A stretch of DNA of 64,000 bases from Sabellastarte sp. h YS-2021 (lineage: Eukaryota; Annelida; Polychaeta; Sabellida; Sabellidae). Positions 56,793 to 64,000 of this stretch are shown piece after piece (position 1 is the first letter of the stretch; each line of letters begins with the position of its first letter). The notes beneath the pieces are model-generated. The model had not been told where the DNA came from, made no database searches, and saw only the letters and a program-made list of their open reading frames with translations. The DNA is taken from contig OZ024933.1 of the NCBI GenBank assembly GCA_964017235.1, forward strand, positions 91,603,432 to 91,667,431, given 5' to 3'. The position numbers and the translations under genes were made by a program.

Positions 56793-58249
56793 GTGGGATG
56801 TAAAGTGACAGCTGTGACAGACGTGTGTGCTACTTGTGACAAAACAGCGGGATCCCTACACTACACTTACCATGGATTCTATTATAAGTGTATGCATACA
56901 ATTGACTGTTCTAGCAAACTTCAACTGCTTCACATTTCTTTTGAAGTGACATTTTGACCGTGACATTTTTGGATAGTCTAACTATTAACTGGATAAATTC
57001 TTTTAAACAAAACAATTGCATACTCCACAGCACAATATGTGTCTATCCTTTATAATTCATGCTCTCACTAACACTCTCTCGAAATAAGCAAAAGAATCAG
57101 TGATTGCTGCTCTGATTTGTGCCTGCTTTTCATATATGGGAAAGAAAGTATACAACCATTTATCATAGTAAAATGTCACAAGTATATATGTATGGTCCAG
57201 ATAAAAAGGTTACTGCATTCTTACTTGCACAGTAACAATTTGTGTAAGTCCAAACTTGTAATTAATTCTATGTTTTTGCCTAGTCATCAGTTATTCTAAA
57301 ATGTACTTGTCCTGTAACCCTTGTTTTAGAATTACACTTTTGAAAGAAATATATAACAAAAAAGAACCAAAGAAGTACAGTGCTGATGTTCCAGGGAAAA
57401 CGTTCGCACCATTATTTCTACTTTAATTTCCAAACACTACACAATATCACACCTTTCACTCCTTCATTCTGCCATTGATAGACTGTTTCAAAAGTCAGCA
57501 AATTGTAAGCACATTTAATGCAACCCCTCAAAGTCGTTGTAAAGGATTCAAGGGACAATGTGGAATACAATTTCCTGTATTTAATATTGTGACAGGTTTT
57601 GTGCCGACTATATGCATGGGATTTTACTTGGCACCTCCAAAGCACTGATGACACTATGGTTTGCACCAAAAAACAGTAAGCAACCATACTTTGTTTGCAA
57701 CCAACTCCATGCAACCAACTCCATGTTAGATATAGATAAAGACAAAGACAGCATGTGGTGAGAGGTGTATTTGTTTCACTGAGAGTTTATGAGGATTATT
57801 GTGCATTTTTACAATGTGAATAGAGCCAATTTTGATGGAATATGTATAATAATATTCTGAGATCAATGTGGGCAGAGTAAAGTATGAGTGTGATGTGGAC
57901 AAGTTACTAATTTTATAGCTTGATATATGATGCTTTTTATTCTTTAATCAATATTGCACACATAGCAGATGCTATTTCATTCTTGAATCAATAGTGATTT
58001 AAAAAGGTGTATTTCCTTATTTGGTAGTCACAGACAGGGGTCAGCATAAATATGTACACCAAGTGTATTGAGGTTATTTTTGGCACAGTTTTTCTGTGTA
58101 CTGGCAGATTTGATGTGTGACATTTGATTAAACCCCTTTTGTGTTGTGCATGTTGAAACCAGACCACTTTTCCTGTGGACAATGCAACCATTTAATATTG
58201 TGCATATTGGAAATTTCTGTTTACTTTGGAAATACTGTAAAATTCTTAA
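56793..58249. other. Intergenic region, no gene recognised
   Basis: AT-rich; no terminal repeats or motif-bearing frames seen. Confidence 0.5.
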
Positions 58250-58430
58250 GAATTTCTACAATTGGATGTAATAGTACAACACATGATAACTCTTGGTGGT
58301 ATGTGTAGACTAAAGGATATCATAATAAAAAACTGTTTAGAATTTCTAGTTGGCTGTAACAGGTCAACATATGATAACTGTTGCTGGTATTTATAGTTCA
58401 AAGGATATCACATACTAACCCTACCAGTAC
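58250..58430. repeat. Two-copy degenerate 90-bp repeat upstream of LINE ORF1
   Basis: gaatttctacaattggatgt starts at 58250 and gaatttctagttggctgt at 58340. Both continue with catgataact.ttg.tggtat and aaaggatatca. Tandem 5' UTR units of this kind are common ahead of LINE ORF1, which starts at 58460. Confidence 0.75.
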
Positions 58431-58459
58431 TTAGTGTTTAAATTAGCAATAATTTGACT

Positions 58460-58955
58460 ATGTCAAAAGGAGCAGCAAAGTCTATTGAGGGAAGCACCCC
58501 ATCTGTTTCACAAAGTTGTGCCAAGTCACTTAAAAGAGACTTTGAGCTGGTATCACCCACGTCTCGAGAAACACCAGTTACTATGCCAAATATCCGTGCA
58601 CTTTTTGTTGAACTTTTGGTACCAATATCTACAGACTTGGAAGATGTGAAAAAAAGTCTTCAATTTCAATCAGACAGACTTGATGATATGTTACCTCTGA
58701 ATGACAAGGTTGTTACTCTGGAAAAGGAACATACACAAGTACAGAATAGGTTACTGAAAGCTGAACAGAAATGCAAGAGTCTAGAAGAAAAATTGATATC
58801 TTTAGAAACATCATCTCGCAGAAACAATTTAAAGTTACTGAATGTGAAAGACACCGATACTACAAGCTATGAGAGGGAAGACTGTGAGCGGATTTTTATA
58901 CACTTGTGTAAGCAGCTTGGGATAAATATTGGTGAACAAGACCTTTTATCTGGAT
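58460..58955 (+). pseudogene. LINE ORF1 (L1/Tx1-type), N-terminal coiled-coil part
   Basis: From ATG at 58460: a Ser/Thr-rich start, then a coiled coil (VVTLEKEHTQVQNRLLKAEQ and KCKSLEEKLISLETSSRRNN), then LKLLNVKDTDTTSYEREDCE and LCKQLGINIGEQDLLSG. The LE..SRRNNL...N.KD order followed by an LG(I/V) segment is typical of L1/Tx1-type ORF1 RNA-binding proteins. After about 58955 homology stops and the sequence becomes antisense RT. The rest of ORF1 and all of ORF2 are missing. Confidence 0.75.
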
Positions 58956-58959
58956 GGTT

Positions 58960-59410
58960 GTATCTTGTACTATATCTTCCGCAACGAATGGGCAGAAGAG
59001 GACCAAAGTAACTGGGATGACCACTGTGAAGAAACTTATAAACTAGAGTGGCAGTTTTGAAGATACAGCGAGATTCAACTGGGAGCCAATGGAGTCGTTT
59101 GAGAATAGGAGATGCCCGCGTGTATTTGTTACAGTTTGTGACAATCCTGGCAAGTGTATTTTGAATACACTGTAGTTTACGCATATTGAGACTGGACAGA
59201 CTCCTGAAGAGAGAGTTGCAGTAATCAAGGCAACTGCTCACCAAGGCATTAGCTGCCAGTATAGCAGCCTCATCAGTCAAGTGCTTTCTAACCCGCCTGA
59301 GATCACGAATTTGAATGAAGCATGTCTTACAAATATTGCGGACATGGTTAGCAAAGGAAAAATTAGCATCAAACCAGACACCAAGGTTCTTAACAACAAC
59401 TTTCTTAGTG
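58960..59410 (-). pseudogene. CR1-type RT C-terminal fragment
   Basis: Minus-strand frame with KNLGVWFDANFSFANHVRNI, CFIQIRDLRRVRKHLTDEAA, LVSSCLDYCNSLFRSLS, NMRKLQCIQNTLARIV, TRASPILKRLHWLPVESRCI and FKTATLVYKFLHSGHPSYF. These are the C-terminal blocks of CR1/L2 group proteins, parallel to NLGVVFD...LHWLPV in the LINE at 19.8 kb but clearly a different family member. It has no 3' UTR: it abuts an oppositely oriented ORF1 at about 58960. Confidence 0.85.
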
Positions 59411-60271
59411 TTTAAACTGTAATGAGGTGAAACATCGATAGGTATAGCATTGTCCATTGTCAGATTCAATTTTGTAGTTTTCAAAAATTTCTTGCTCTGT
59501 GTTTCTTTATCCACTTCCACCAAAATGCCTCCATTCCTTAACTTCTTTATGTTAAACAGATCGGAACCAAGTATAGCAACAATGGCTTTGTTAACAGCAA
59601 ATGGTGACAGTTTGCACAAGGGTCTTTCATCATTTGTACCTTTAATCAACAAAAAACGTGGCCATGAGCAAATCTCAGCAGAGTCAAAGTCCGTAGTCAT
59701 AATATCAGGTCTAGATCTTTTCCTATCAATCAACAGTAAGTTTTGGGTAGCCATAATGTAGTAGATATTTTTCGTTGCCAATGCTCTCCACCCACCCTTC
59801 GAGCCCAACAAGGGGATATCATAATAGTGTGGAGCTGAGCCCTGCACACTGATATCAGAGATACCTTAGCAATATACTCAAAGACCACAAAAGTGAACCC
59901 TGATTGACCTGTTAAGCAGCCGCCTTCTAGATACTCCACACAAAAGCACAAATCAAACACCAGCAGAATATAACAATCAAGTACAACAGTATAAACCATT
60001 AAAAACAACAAGCAATCACTAATTTGGAGCACTAGGGCTTGGCACTACCAGCCGATTGTTGAAGTCAGGCCATCTTAACCTTCCGACTAAGTGAAATTGA
60101 GGCCAAAGCTGTGTATTGCCTCAACAAAGTATTGGCTCAACAGCCAGGACCCTCTCTTCCACTGACACGGATCGCAACCCACGGCAAACAGGCTGCCCCC
60201 AATTAGTCGCCTCTTACGACACGCAGGAGGATACGTTGGGCCTATTCTACATCCCCGAACCCACAGGGGGC
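59410..60271 (-). mobile_element. I/Nimb-type LINE, 5' UTR and start of ORF1 (inverted piece)
   Basis: Minus strand. The 5' end begins gggccccctgtgggttcggg at about 60271, followed by cgtaagaggcgactaattgg and a long 5' UTR. ORF1 encodes EICSWPRFLLIKGTNDERPL, KLSPFAVNKAIVAILGSD and LRNGGILVEVDKETQSKKFL, ending near SLNTKK at about 59405. The PRF.......P..KLSPF...K and G.LVEV motifs are typical of ORF1 (Gag-like) proteins of this LINE group. At about 59405 the frame runs without a break into the CR1-type RT piece. At 60271 it meets a sense-strand RT fragment of the same LINE type. Confidence 0.78.
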
Positions 60272-60355
60272 CCAAAATGGATTGGGTAGCAGATAGAAGT
60301 GTTTTAATGAGACTTTATCGTTCATTTGTTCGTTCTAGATTGGAGTATGGTTGTG
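60272..60355 (+). pseudogene. I/Nimb-type LINE RT fragment interrupted by the Polinton
   Basis: Encodes KMDWVADRSVLMRLYRSFVR followed by SRLEYGC, nearly identical to part of the RT at 38441-40200 on the other strand. It is the + strand continuation of the inverted 5' piece, and ends where the sequence agtagtgggatatactcc begins. Confidence 0.88.
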
Positions 60356-60690
60356 AGTAGTGGGATATACTCCCTCTGATCCCTTAAGAAAAAGTGTTTA
60401 ATCTACGTCATAATGGCATCATAGACCACGTGACCGTGTGGGCGGGGCTTAGGTGCTGTCAATCATGAGAGCTGTCAATCAATAGACCACGTGTCATCAT
60501 GGAAGAGAGCAGGAAACCCACAACCAAAACTCCTAAACCACAAGAATAAGATTTTAAAACCACGGTATTGCCCTCCCCCCGAAGGGGAGGGAGGGGGTGG
60601 GAGGGGGCCCCAACGGAAGTGAAAGGTGGAATTTTAGAAAAGGGAGTACTGGTCATAGTTCATGAAATAATTATTTTTAAACTAACAAGC
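60356..60690. other. Polinton-like terminal region, non-coding
   Basis: Contains two cct/gaccacgtg phrases (tagaccacgtgaccgtg, atagaccacgtgtcatcat, near 60421 and 60482), a repeated agctgtcaatca-type phrase and a GC-rich inverted block, cctccccccgaaggggaggg (60571-60590). No frame with recognisable content. This would be the terminal inverted repeat and promoter region. Confidence 0.5.
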
Positions 60691-60698
60691 ATTTTTTT

Positions 60699-61043
60699 TT
60701 GACAATGACATTGTATTTTAAAAAAGATAATTGTGAATGCTTGTGTCAGGAATGTTACTACGGAATACACATTCTGAAATGGGATTACATGAGAGTATAT
60801 CAAAACAATGGTTTAGATATTTCCGAAGGAACTTTAATCACCCCTAGCTTGGTGTCTTCCATTTTGAATATTTGTCAGGACCTGTTTAAGTATCAGTATA
60901 AAATAACCCCGCAATCTTTGAAGGATTTATGTGCCATAAAGATATATTATAATAAATTGAAGGAAGAATTACTACCAAGGGAATTAAAGATATATTGCAG
61001 AAACGTTGTGGGTGCAGAACTTCCAGTGTGGTATCCCCAGTGA
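60699..61043 (+). CDS. Small Polinton ORF with possible SOCS-box-like C terminus
   Basis: 114-residue intact ORF. Its N terminus has CECLCQECYYGIHILKWDY (three or four Cys). The C-terminal part PQSLKDLCAIKIYYNKLKEE, then LLPRELKIYC, resembles a SOCS box: S-L-..-LC, a helix with spaced hydrophobics, then LP..LK.Y. SOCS boxes recruit Elongin B/C and Cullin ubiquitin ligases. I have only a pattern resemblance. The ATG used could be 60705 (second Met). The ORF is the closest gene to the element's end and precedes the BIR ORF in the same direction. Confidence 0.45.
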   Translation: MTMTLYFKKDNCECLCQECYYGIHILKWDYMRVYQNNGLDISEGTLITPSLVSSILNICQDLFKYQYKITPQSLKDLCAIKIYYNKLKEELLPRELKIYCRNVVGAELPVWYPQ

Positions 61044-61082
61044 ACTGTGCCTTCAGTGTTTATAAGGCATTTGGATTTTACA

Positions 61083-61376
61083 GTATGTTCTAAAGAACAA
61101 ACTACTGCAAGATGATGAATCACCAACATTCCTGTAAGATAGGCACAAATATCAGGTGTACTATGATGGCGTCAGAGAAATGCATAAAGTTAATGAAGCG
61201 GATATAGAGTACAAAGAACCATTGTGATACAAAAGTGCTGATGAAGCCAAATGCCAAACCTTGCGGTTTGCAAGAGGTATTGTGTATTGTTATCATACAC
61301 CGGATGAACTGTTATCATTAGCTCGCTTTGAAGTTCTATGTCAAAAGATATACTATAGATCAAAAGACTGAAAAAA
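61083..61376 (+). pseudogene. Degenerate Polinton ORF, two in-frame stops
   Basis: One frame carries DDESPTFL, stop, DRHKYQVYYDGVREMHKVNE and IEYKEPL, stop, YKSADEAKCQTLRFARGIVY and CYHTPDELLSLARFEVLCQK. The acidic/aromatic composition and even frame suggest a former protein-coding gene, but I do not recognise it. The DNA from about 61265 to 61345 recurs, diverged and shifted, at 61390-61465 (tgcggttt..., ttgtgt..., gatgaactgtt or gtgaactgttt). Confidence 0.5.
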
Positions 61377-61535
61377 GCCGGATGCGGTTTTTGCAATTGT
61401 ATTGTGTTATGTTGTTACAAACCGGGTGAACTGTTTACTTTAGACCTCTGAAAAAGAACACCTGCGGTTTCCGTTTGTGGAAGGGATTTCTTTATCAAGC
61501 AGGACTGCGCAAGAAGATTTTTATTCGCGCACTAG

Positions 61536-62000
61536 TTGGAAAGCTGTAAAGATCGAAACGACGTCTCTGATAGTCAAGGCGATATTGTCAGGCCGGCGGC
61601 AAAAAACACCCATCAAGCAGAAACACCTGGTGGATTGCATCTGGGTTTTGCCGGTTCCTCCAAACCACGAGTGCAGGGATTTGTCTACAGCTATCAGGAT
61701 TACACATGGTACGACAACAGAATGAGAAGCTTTCATAACTGGCCAAAGACACATCCAATGAGAGCGCAGACCCTAGCAGGGGCGGGGTTTCATTACACTG
61801 GCGAAGGAGATAAAGTCCGGTGTAAATGGTGTGATTCAGAACTGAGTCAGTGGGAAGTCTTCGACAGGGCATTGGAGCAGCACAAGAAACACTCCCGTGG
61901 TGACTGTAATTTCTTGAGACAGTTCTTTCCTAGCAAAAGTCTTAAGGCAATCAAGTGGGAGTGTGAGGCATCAGGACTTACCTTTAACCCCGAAGTTTGA
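61536..62000 (+). CDS. BIR-domain (IAP-like) protein of the Polinton-like element
   Basis: An open frame of 154 codons. The BIR domain spans about residues 62-128: NRMRSFHNWP, TLAGAGFHYTGEGDKVRCKW, then the zinc ligands Cys96, Cys99, His116 and Cys124 in the exact C-x2-C-x16-H-x7-C spacing. A short tail follows. BIR domains bind caspases or act as scaffolds in inhibitors of apoptosis; viruses with large DNA genomes often carry them. No RING is encoded. The frame starts after a TAG with no ATG until 61722, which is at the edge of the domain, so either that ATG is used or the 5' part is spliced or decayed. It lies 24 bp upstream of the PC4-like ORF. Confidence 0.88.
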   Translation: MESCKDRNDVSDSQGDIVRPAAKNTHQAETPGGLHLGFAGSSKPRVQGFVYSYQDYTWYDNRMRSFHNWPKTHPMRAQTLAGAGFHYTGEGDKVRCKWCDSELSQWEVFDRALEQHKKHSRGDCNFLRQFFPSKSLKAIKWECEASGLTFNPEV

Positions 62001-62024
62001 ACACACACAAAAAAAAAAACTGAC

Positions 62025-62570
62025 ATGGAGTACCAAATAGATGAAGAAGACCAGAAGAAAGTGCAAGTTCAAACTGTGGACAATGACTTGGTGTTGATAT
62101 TATCGCACCATGATGTGGAAATATTCATGTCTTCAAGAATGTACAACGATTTGAAGAACCGTGCCGACCAATTGTCTCAAGCCTTGGTCAAAACCTGTCT
62201 ATGTCAGGATGATGTGGACTGCAACGTCTCTCTGGGGAATGACCTGTACGCCTACGTAAAGTCGCCTTTTCGTTGTGTGCAGATTCGACAGTTCTTCGAA
62301 CGCGATGCTGTGATGCTACCCTCCAAGACGGGAATTTCCTTGAAGAGAAAGCAGTGGTCTAGTTTGCTGGACATATTCAATGCCATAGACAAGGTATTTT
62401 GCACCCCGAAGCCAGCCAAGTGTCAAGAACTCCATCAGAATCAGGAGGACTTTATGATGTGTCCTAATTGCTGTCCAGCAGCAGCAGTGGACTCGCCCAC
62501 ACAAAAGAAGAAGAAATCAAAAAAAGAGAACAACCGATACCCTTCCAATGAAAAAGAGGCTGTTCGATGA
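62025..62570 (+). CDS. PC4/Sub1-like ssDNA-binding protein of the Polinton-like element
   Basis: Intact 181-residue ORF from ATG at 62025. Central region about residues 60-125: LYAYVKSPFRCVQIRQFFER, LPSKTGISLKRKQWSSLLDI and NAIDKVF, which follows the PC4 pattern (beta strands ending in V.IR.F/YY, then LP.K.GI.L...QW..L). The C terminus has a CPNCCP cluster and a basic, Lys-rich tail (KKKKSKKENNR) suited to nucleic-acid binding. PC4 domains bind single-stranded DNA and occur in several DNA viruses and in transcription coactivators. It is between the BIR and ATPase genes, same strand. Confidence 0.75.
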   Translation: MEYQIDEEDQKKVQVQTVDNDLVLILSHHDVEIFMSSRMYNDLKNRADQLSQALVKTCLCQDDVDCNVSLGNDLYAYVKSPFRCVQIRQFFERDAVMLPSKTGISLKRKQWSSLLDIFNAIDKVFCTPKPAKCQELHQNQEDFMMCPNCCPAAAVDSPTQKKKKSKKENNRYPSNEKEAVR

Positions 62571-62867
62571 ATGAACCGAACAAGGTCGTGACCATTTGAC
62601 TTTAGTCCATGTGCTTTATCATCAGACTCTAATATATATACTTTTGTGGGTAATGCATGCATATGTTTGGATTAAATTACATTATGCGGTAAGCAATATG
62701 AAATAAATTGTAAATTGTGTACTGTAAATGCAACTATGTAATAATAATAATAATACCAAGTCAGTGTCAGCTTTGTTCTTCTAATTGTGTACTAAATACG
62801 CTCAATAAAATACTAGTGTTTGTATGCACTGTCTTTATTTTGCTATGAGATCTTATGCTCATCGGAC

Positions 62868-63499
62868 ATGGCTTTAGTTAAATTTGAGTCACCTTCTACT
62901 TGGATAATATCCGGTATGACAGGAAGTGGCAAATCCTCTTGGTTGTATAAACTTTTAAAACAAAAACAGACGATGTTTCAAGATCCGCCAAAAAAGATAA
63001 TATACTGTTACTCTATTTGGACAAAACTGTTTGATGACATGGAAAGAGATTTAGACATTGATTTTGTGCAGGGCATGCCTTGTCCTGACAAGATTAAAGA
63101 AATATTTGACGGTGAACACCACATTATTGCCTCGACGATTTGCAACACGAGGTAGCAAACAGCAGAGAAGCAGAAAAGCTGTTTACACAACTGAGTCATC
63201 ACAATAACTTGAGTGTAGTGTATCTAAACCAGAACTTGTTTTACCAAGGGAGGTGTGCACGCACTTTAAATCTTAATACTGCTTATACTGTGCTGTTGAA
63301 AAATCCCAGAAACACTCAACAGGTGGCGCTTTTGGGTAGACAGCTGGGTATGGGTTCAGCCTTAAAATCCGCTTATTTGGATGCCACTTCAAAGCCTTAT
63401 GGGTACCTGGTTGTCGATCTTTCACCTAAGAGCGATGAAAAGTATAGATTAAGAAGCAATGTTTTTCCAGAAGAGTCCCCAGTTGTCGTATATCAGTAG
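62868..63499 (+). pseudogene. A32/FtsK-type genome-packaging ATPase, frameshifted
   Basis: From ATG at 62868: MALVKFESPSTWIISG, Walker A GMTGSGKS (62913-62936), then IIYCYSIWTKLFDDM. The frame is lost between about 63125 and 63134, just before the Walker B acidic pair (codons 63134-63139), and continues in the next frame through LFTQLSHHNNLSVVYLNQNL, LLKNPRNTQQVALLGRQLG and KPYGYLVVDLSPKS to TAG at 63497-63499. The order Walker A, Walker B with DD, SHHN.LSV.YL.QN and GYL.VDL is that of Polinton/adintovirus ATPases, which pump DNA into capsids. Length of about 210 residues is normal for these. One small indel therefore disables it, unless it is an assembly error. Confidence 0.9.
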
Positions 63500-63550
63500 T
63501 GGTAACTGTGCAGTGTTTCTCAGAACCCAAAATGATTTAGACTGGTGAAG

Positions 63551-63738
63551 ATGTCACAGAACTTGAAAAAGGCAAAAATTTTTCTTCTCCTGCTACTGTT
63601 AACCAAAAATGCTCAGGCAAGAGCTTTGTTAGAAACTGTCAAATAACTGGTGGAAATAATTTACAATTTGATGAACATTGCCGCATCCAAGTCTGACAAA
63701 GCAGTCATTCTTAAAAGAAAACCTTTTTATGTCAGCTG
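63551..63738 (+). pseudogene. Small conserved Polinton ORF with internal stop
   Basis: ATG at 63551 opens a frame MSQNLKKAKIFLLLLLLTKN and AQARALLETVK, stop at 63644-63646. The same frame continues LVEIIYNLMNIAASKSDKAV and ILKRKPFYVS. A helical Leu-rich start, an ALL....K phrase, an (E/A)I.YN or similar phrase and a basic K.K segment recall a small protein of unknown function often located next to the ATPase in invertebrate Polintons. It is clearly damaged by the stop. Identification is tentative. Confidence 0.5.
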
Positions 63739-64000
63739 ACTTGTCAGTCAGCTGACATTATGTCATCACTCTGCAGCGTGGGCGTCCGCGTCCGCGTGAA
63801 CAACTTTTTCTCCAAAACTACAAGGCCTAGAGACATGCTGTTTTTTTAAAAGATACCTTATCTATCGAGGATGAAAAATTGTTCAAGGCATGCAAATCTG
63901 TCTGTTCGTCTGTTTGCTAGAGACATTACAAGGGGGTACCCCCACCAAAAGTGTGAAAATTTCAACTTTTTATCACAATTTTCTCAGTGACTATTGCAGG
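63737..64000. repeat. Dispersed repeat (cut by window edge), related to 28930-29215
   Basis: Begins cagctgacttgtcagtcagctgacatta, an imperfect palindrome (given here in two overlapping halves, agctgacttgtcagtcagct and gtcagctgacatta), then tgtcatcactctgcagcg, a gcgtccgcgtccgcgtg block, aaaagataccttatctatcg and gtgactattgcagg at the edge. Its start overlaps the end of the small Polinton ORF. Confidence 0.65.

Larger units (their letters stand above)
60356..63740 (+). mobile_element. Polinton/Maverick-like element, one end (other end not in window)
   Basis: Starts abruptly in the LINE with AGTAGTGGGATATACTCC; Polinton termini begin with AG. Genes on the + strand, in order: possible SOCS-box ORF, degenerate ORF, BIR ORF, PC4-like ORF, A32/FtsK-type packaging ATPase and a broken small ORF. 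The packaging ATPase is the Polinton/adintovirus hallmark seen here. PolB, integrase, protease and capsid genes are not seen and could lie beyond 64000. The gene set stops near 63740 where a dispersed repeat begins, so the element may be truncated or interrupted. This is an endogenous, decayed copy. The matching terminal inverted repeat was not found in the window. Confidence 0.72.

Overview
The window is eukaryotic nuclear DNA. It is AT-rich, with spliced genes, GT-AG introns and very dense transposable elements. It most resembles a bivalve mollusc, or a close lophotrochozoan. The clues are pearl/HINE-like composite repeats with a core of ~146-bp tandem units, tRNA-Gly-derived SINEs, a DIRS retrotransposon, CR1/L2, Tx1/L1 and I/Nimb-like LINEs, and a Polinton (Maverick)-like virus-derived element with a BIR gene. 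The organism call is an inference and the species cannot be told.

Region by region. 0.3-19.2 kb (+): the last five coding exons of a host gene, GLOD4 (glyoxalase domain-containing protein 4). Its 10.6-kb intron holds two pearl-like repeats and a 5-kb decayed DIRS element with inverted terminal repeats. Later introns hold a second 145-bp minisatellite with a perfect 29-bp palindrome, a solo DIRS terminus and a third pearl-like copy. 19.6-22.8 kb (-): a nearly complete CR1/L2-type LINE with a 2A-like motif, a single frameshift and a GATTA-type tail. 24.2-24.7 kb: another tandem array. 25.1-35.6 kb (-): a broken, intron-containing DDE-transposase-like gene whose 7.4-kb intron holds a Tx1/L1-type LINE inserted inside a pearl-like array unit. 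36.6-40.7 kb: a TIR element containing a SINE, then a 390-bp tandem duplication, one copy of which carries an I/Nimb-type LINE with an 18-bp target-site duplication while the other keeps the empty site. 41.3-41.8 kb: an SGNH/GDSL-esterase-like fragment. 44.4-48.2 kb: a large fold-back structure with a nested TIR element. 49.5-56.8 kb (+): a spliced DUF3987-like (P-loop, primase/helicase-associated) gene, broken by a LINE inside one exon and by a frameshift, with two SINEs in its introns. 58.2-60.4 kb: a mosaic of rearranged LINE pieces. 60.36 kb to about 63.74 kb: one end of a decaying Polinton-like element with a possible SOCS-box ORF, a degenerate ORF, a BIR-domain ORF, a PC4-like ORF, a frameshifted A32/FtsK-type packaging ATPase and a broken small ORF.

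The only apparently functional cellular gene is GLOD4; no break was seen in the five exons present. Everything else is mobile DNA or a gene broken by it. Insertion order can be read directly at several places: LINE into pearl array, LINE into tandem duplication, SINE into TIR element, LINE into exon, and Polinton into LINE. Polinton hallmark genes (PolB, integrase, capsid proteins, protease) are not seen in the window.
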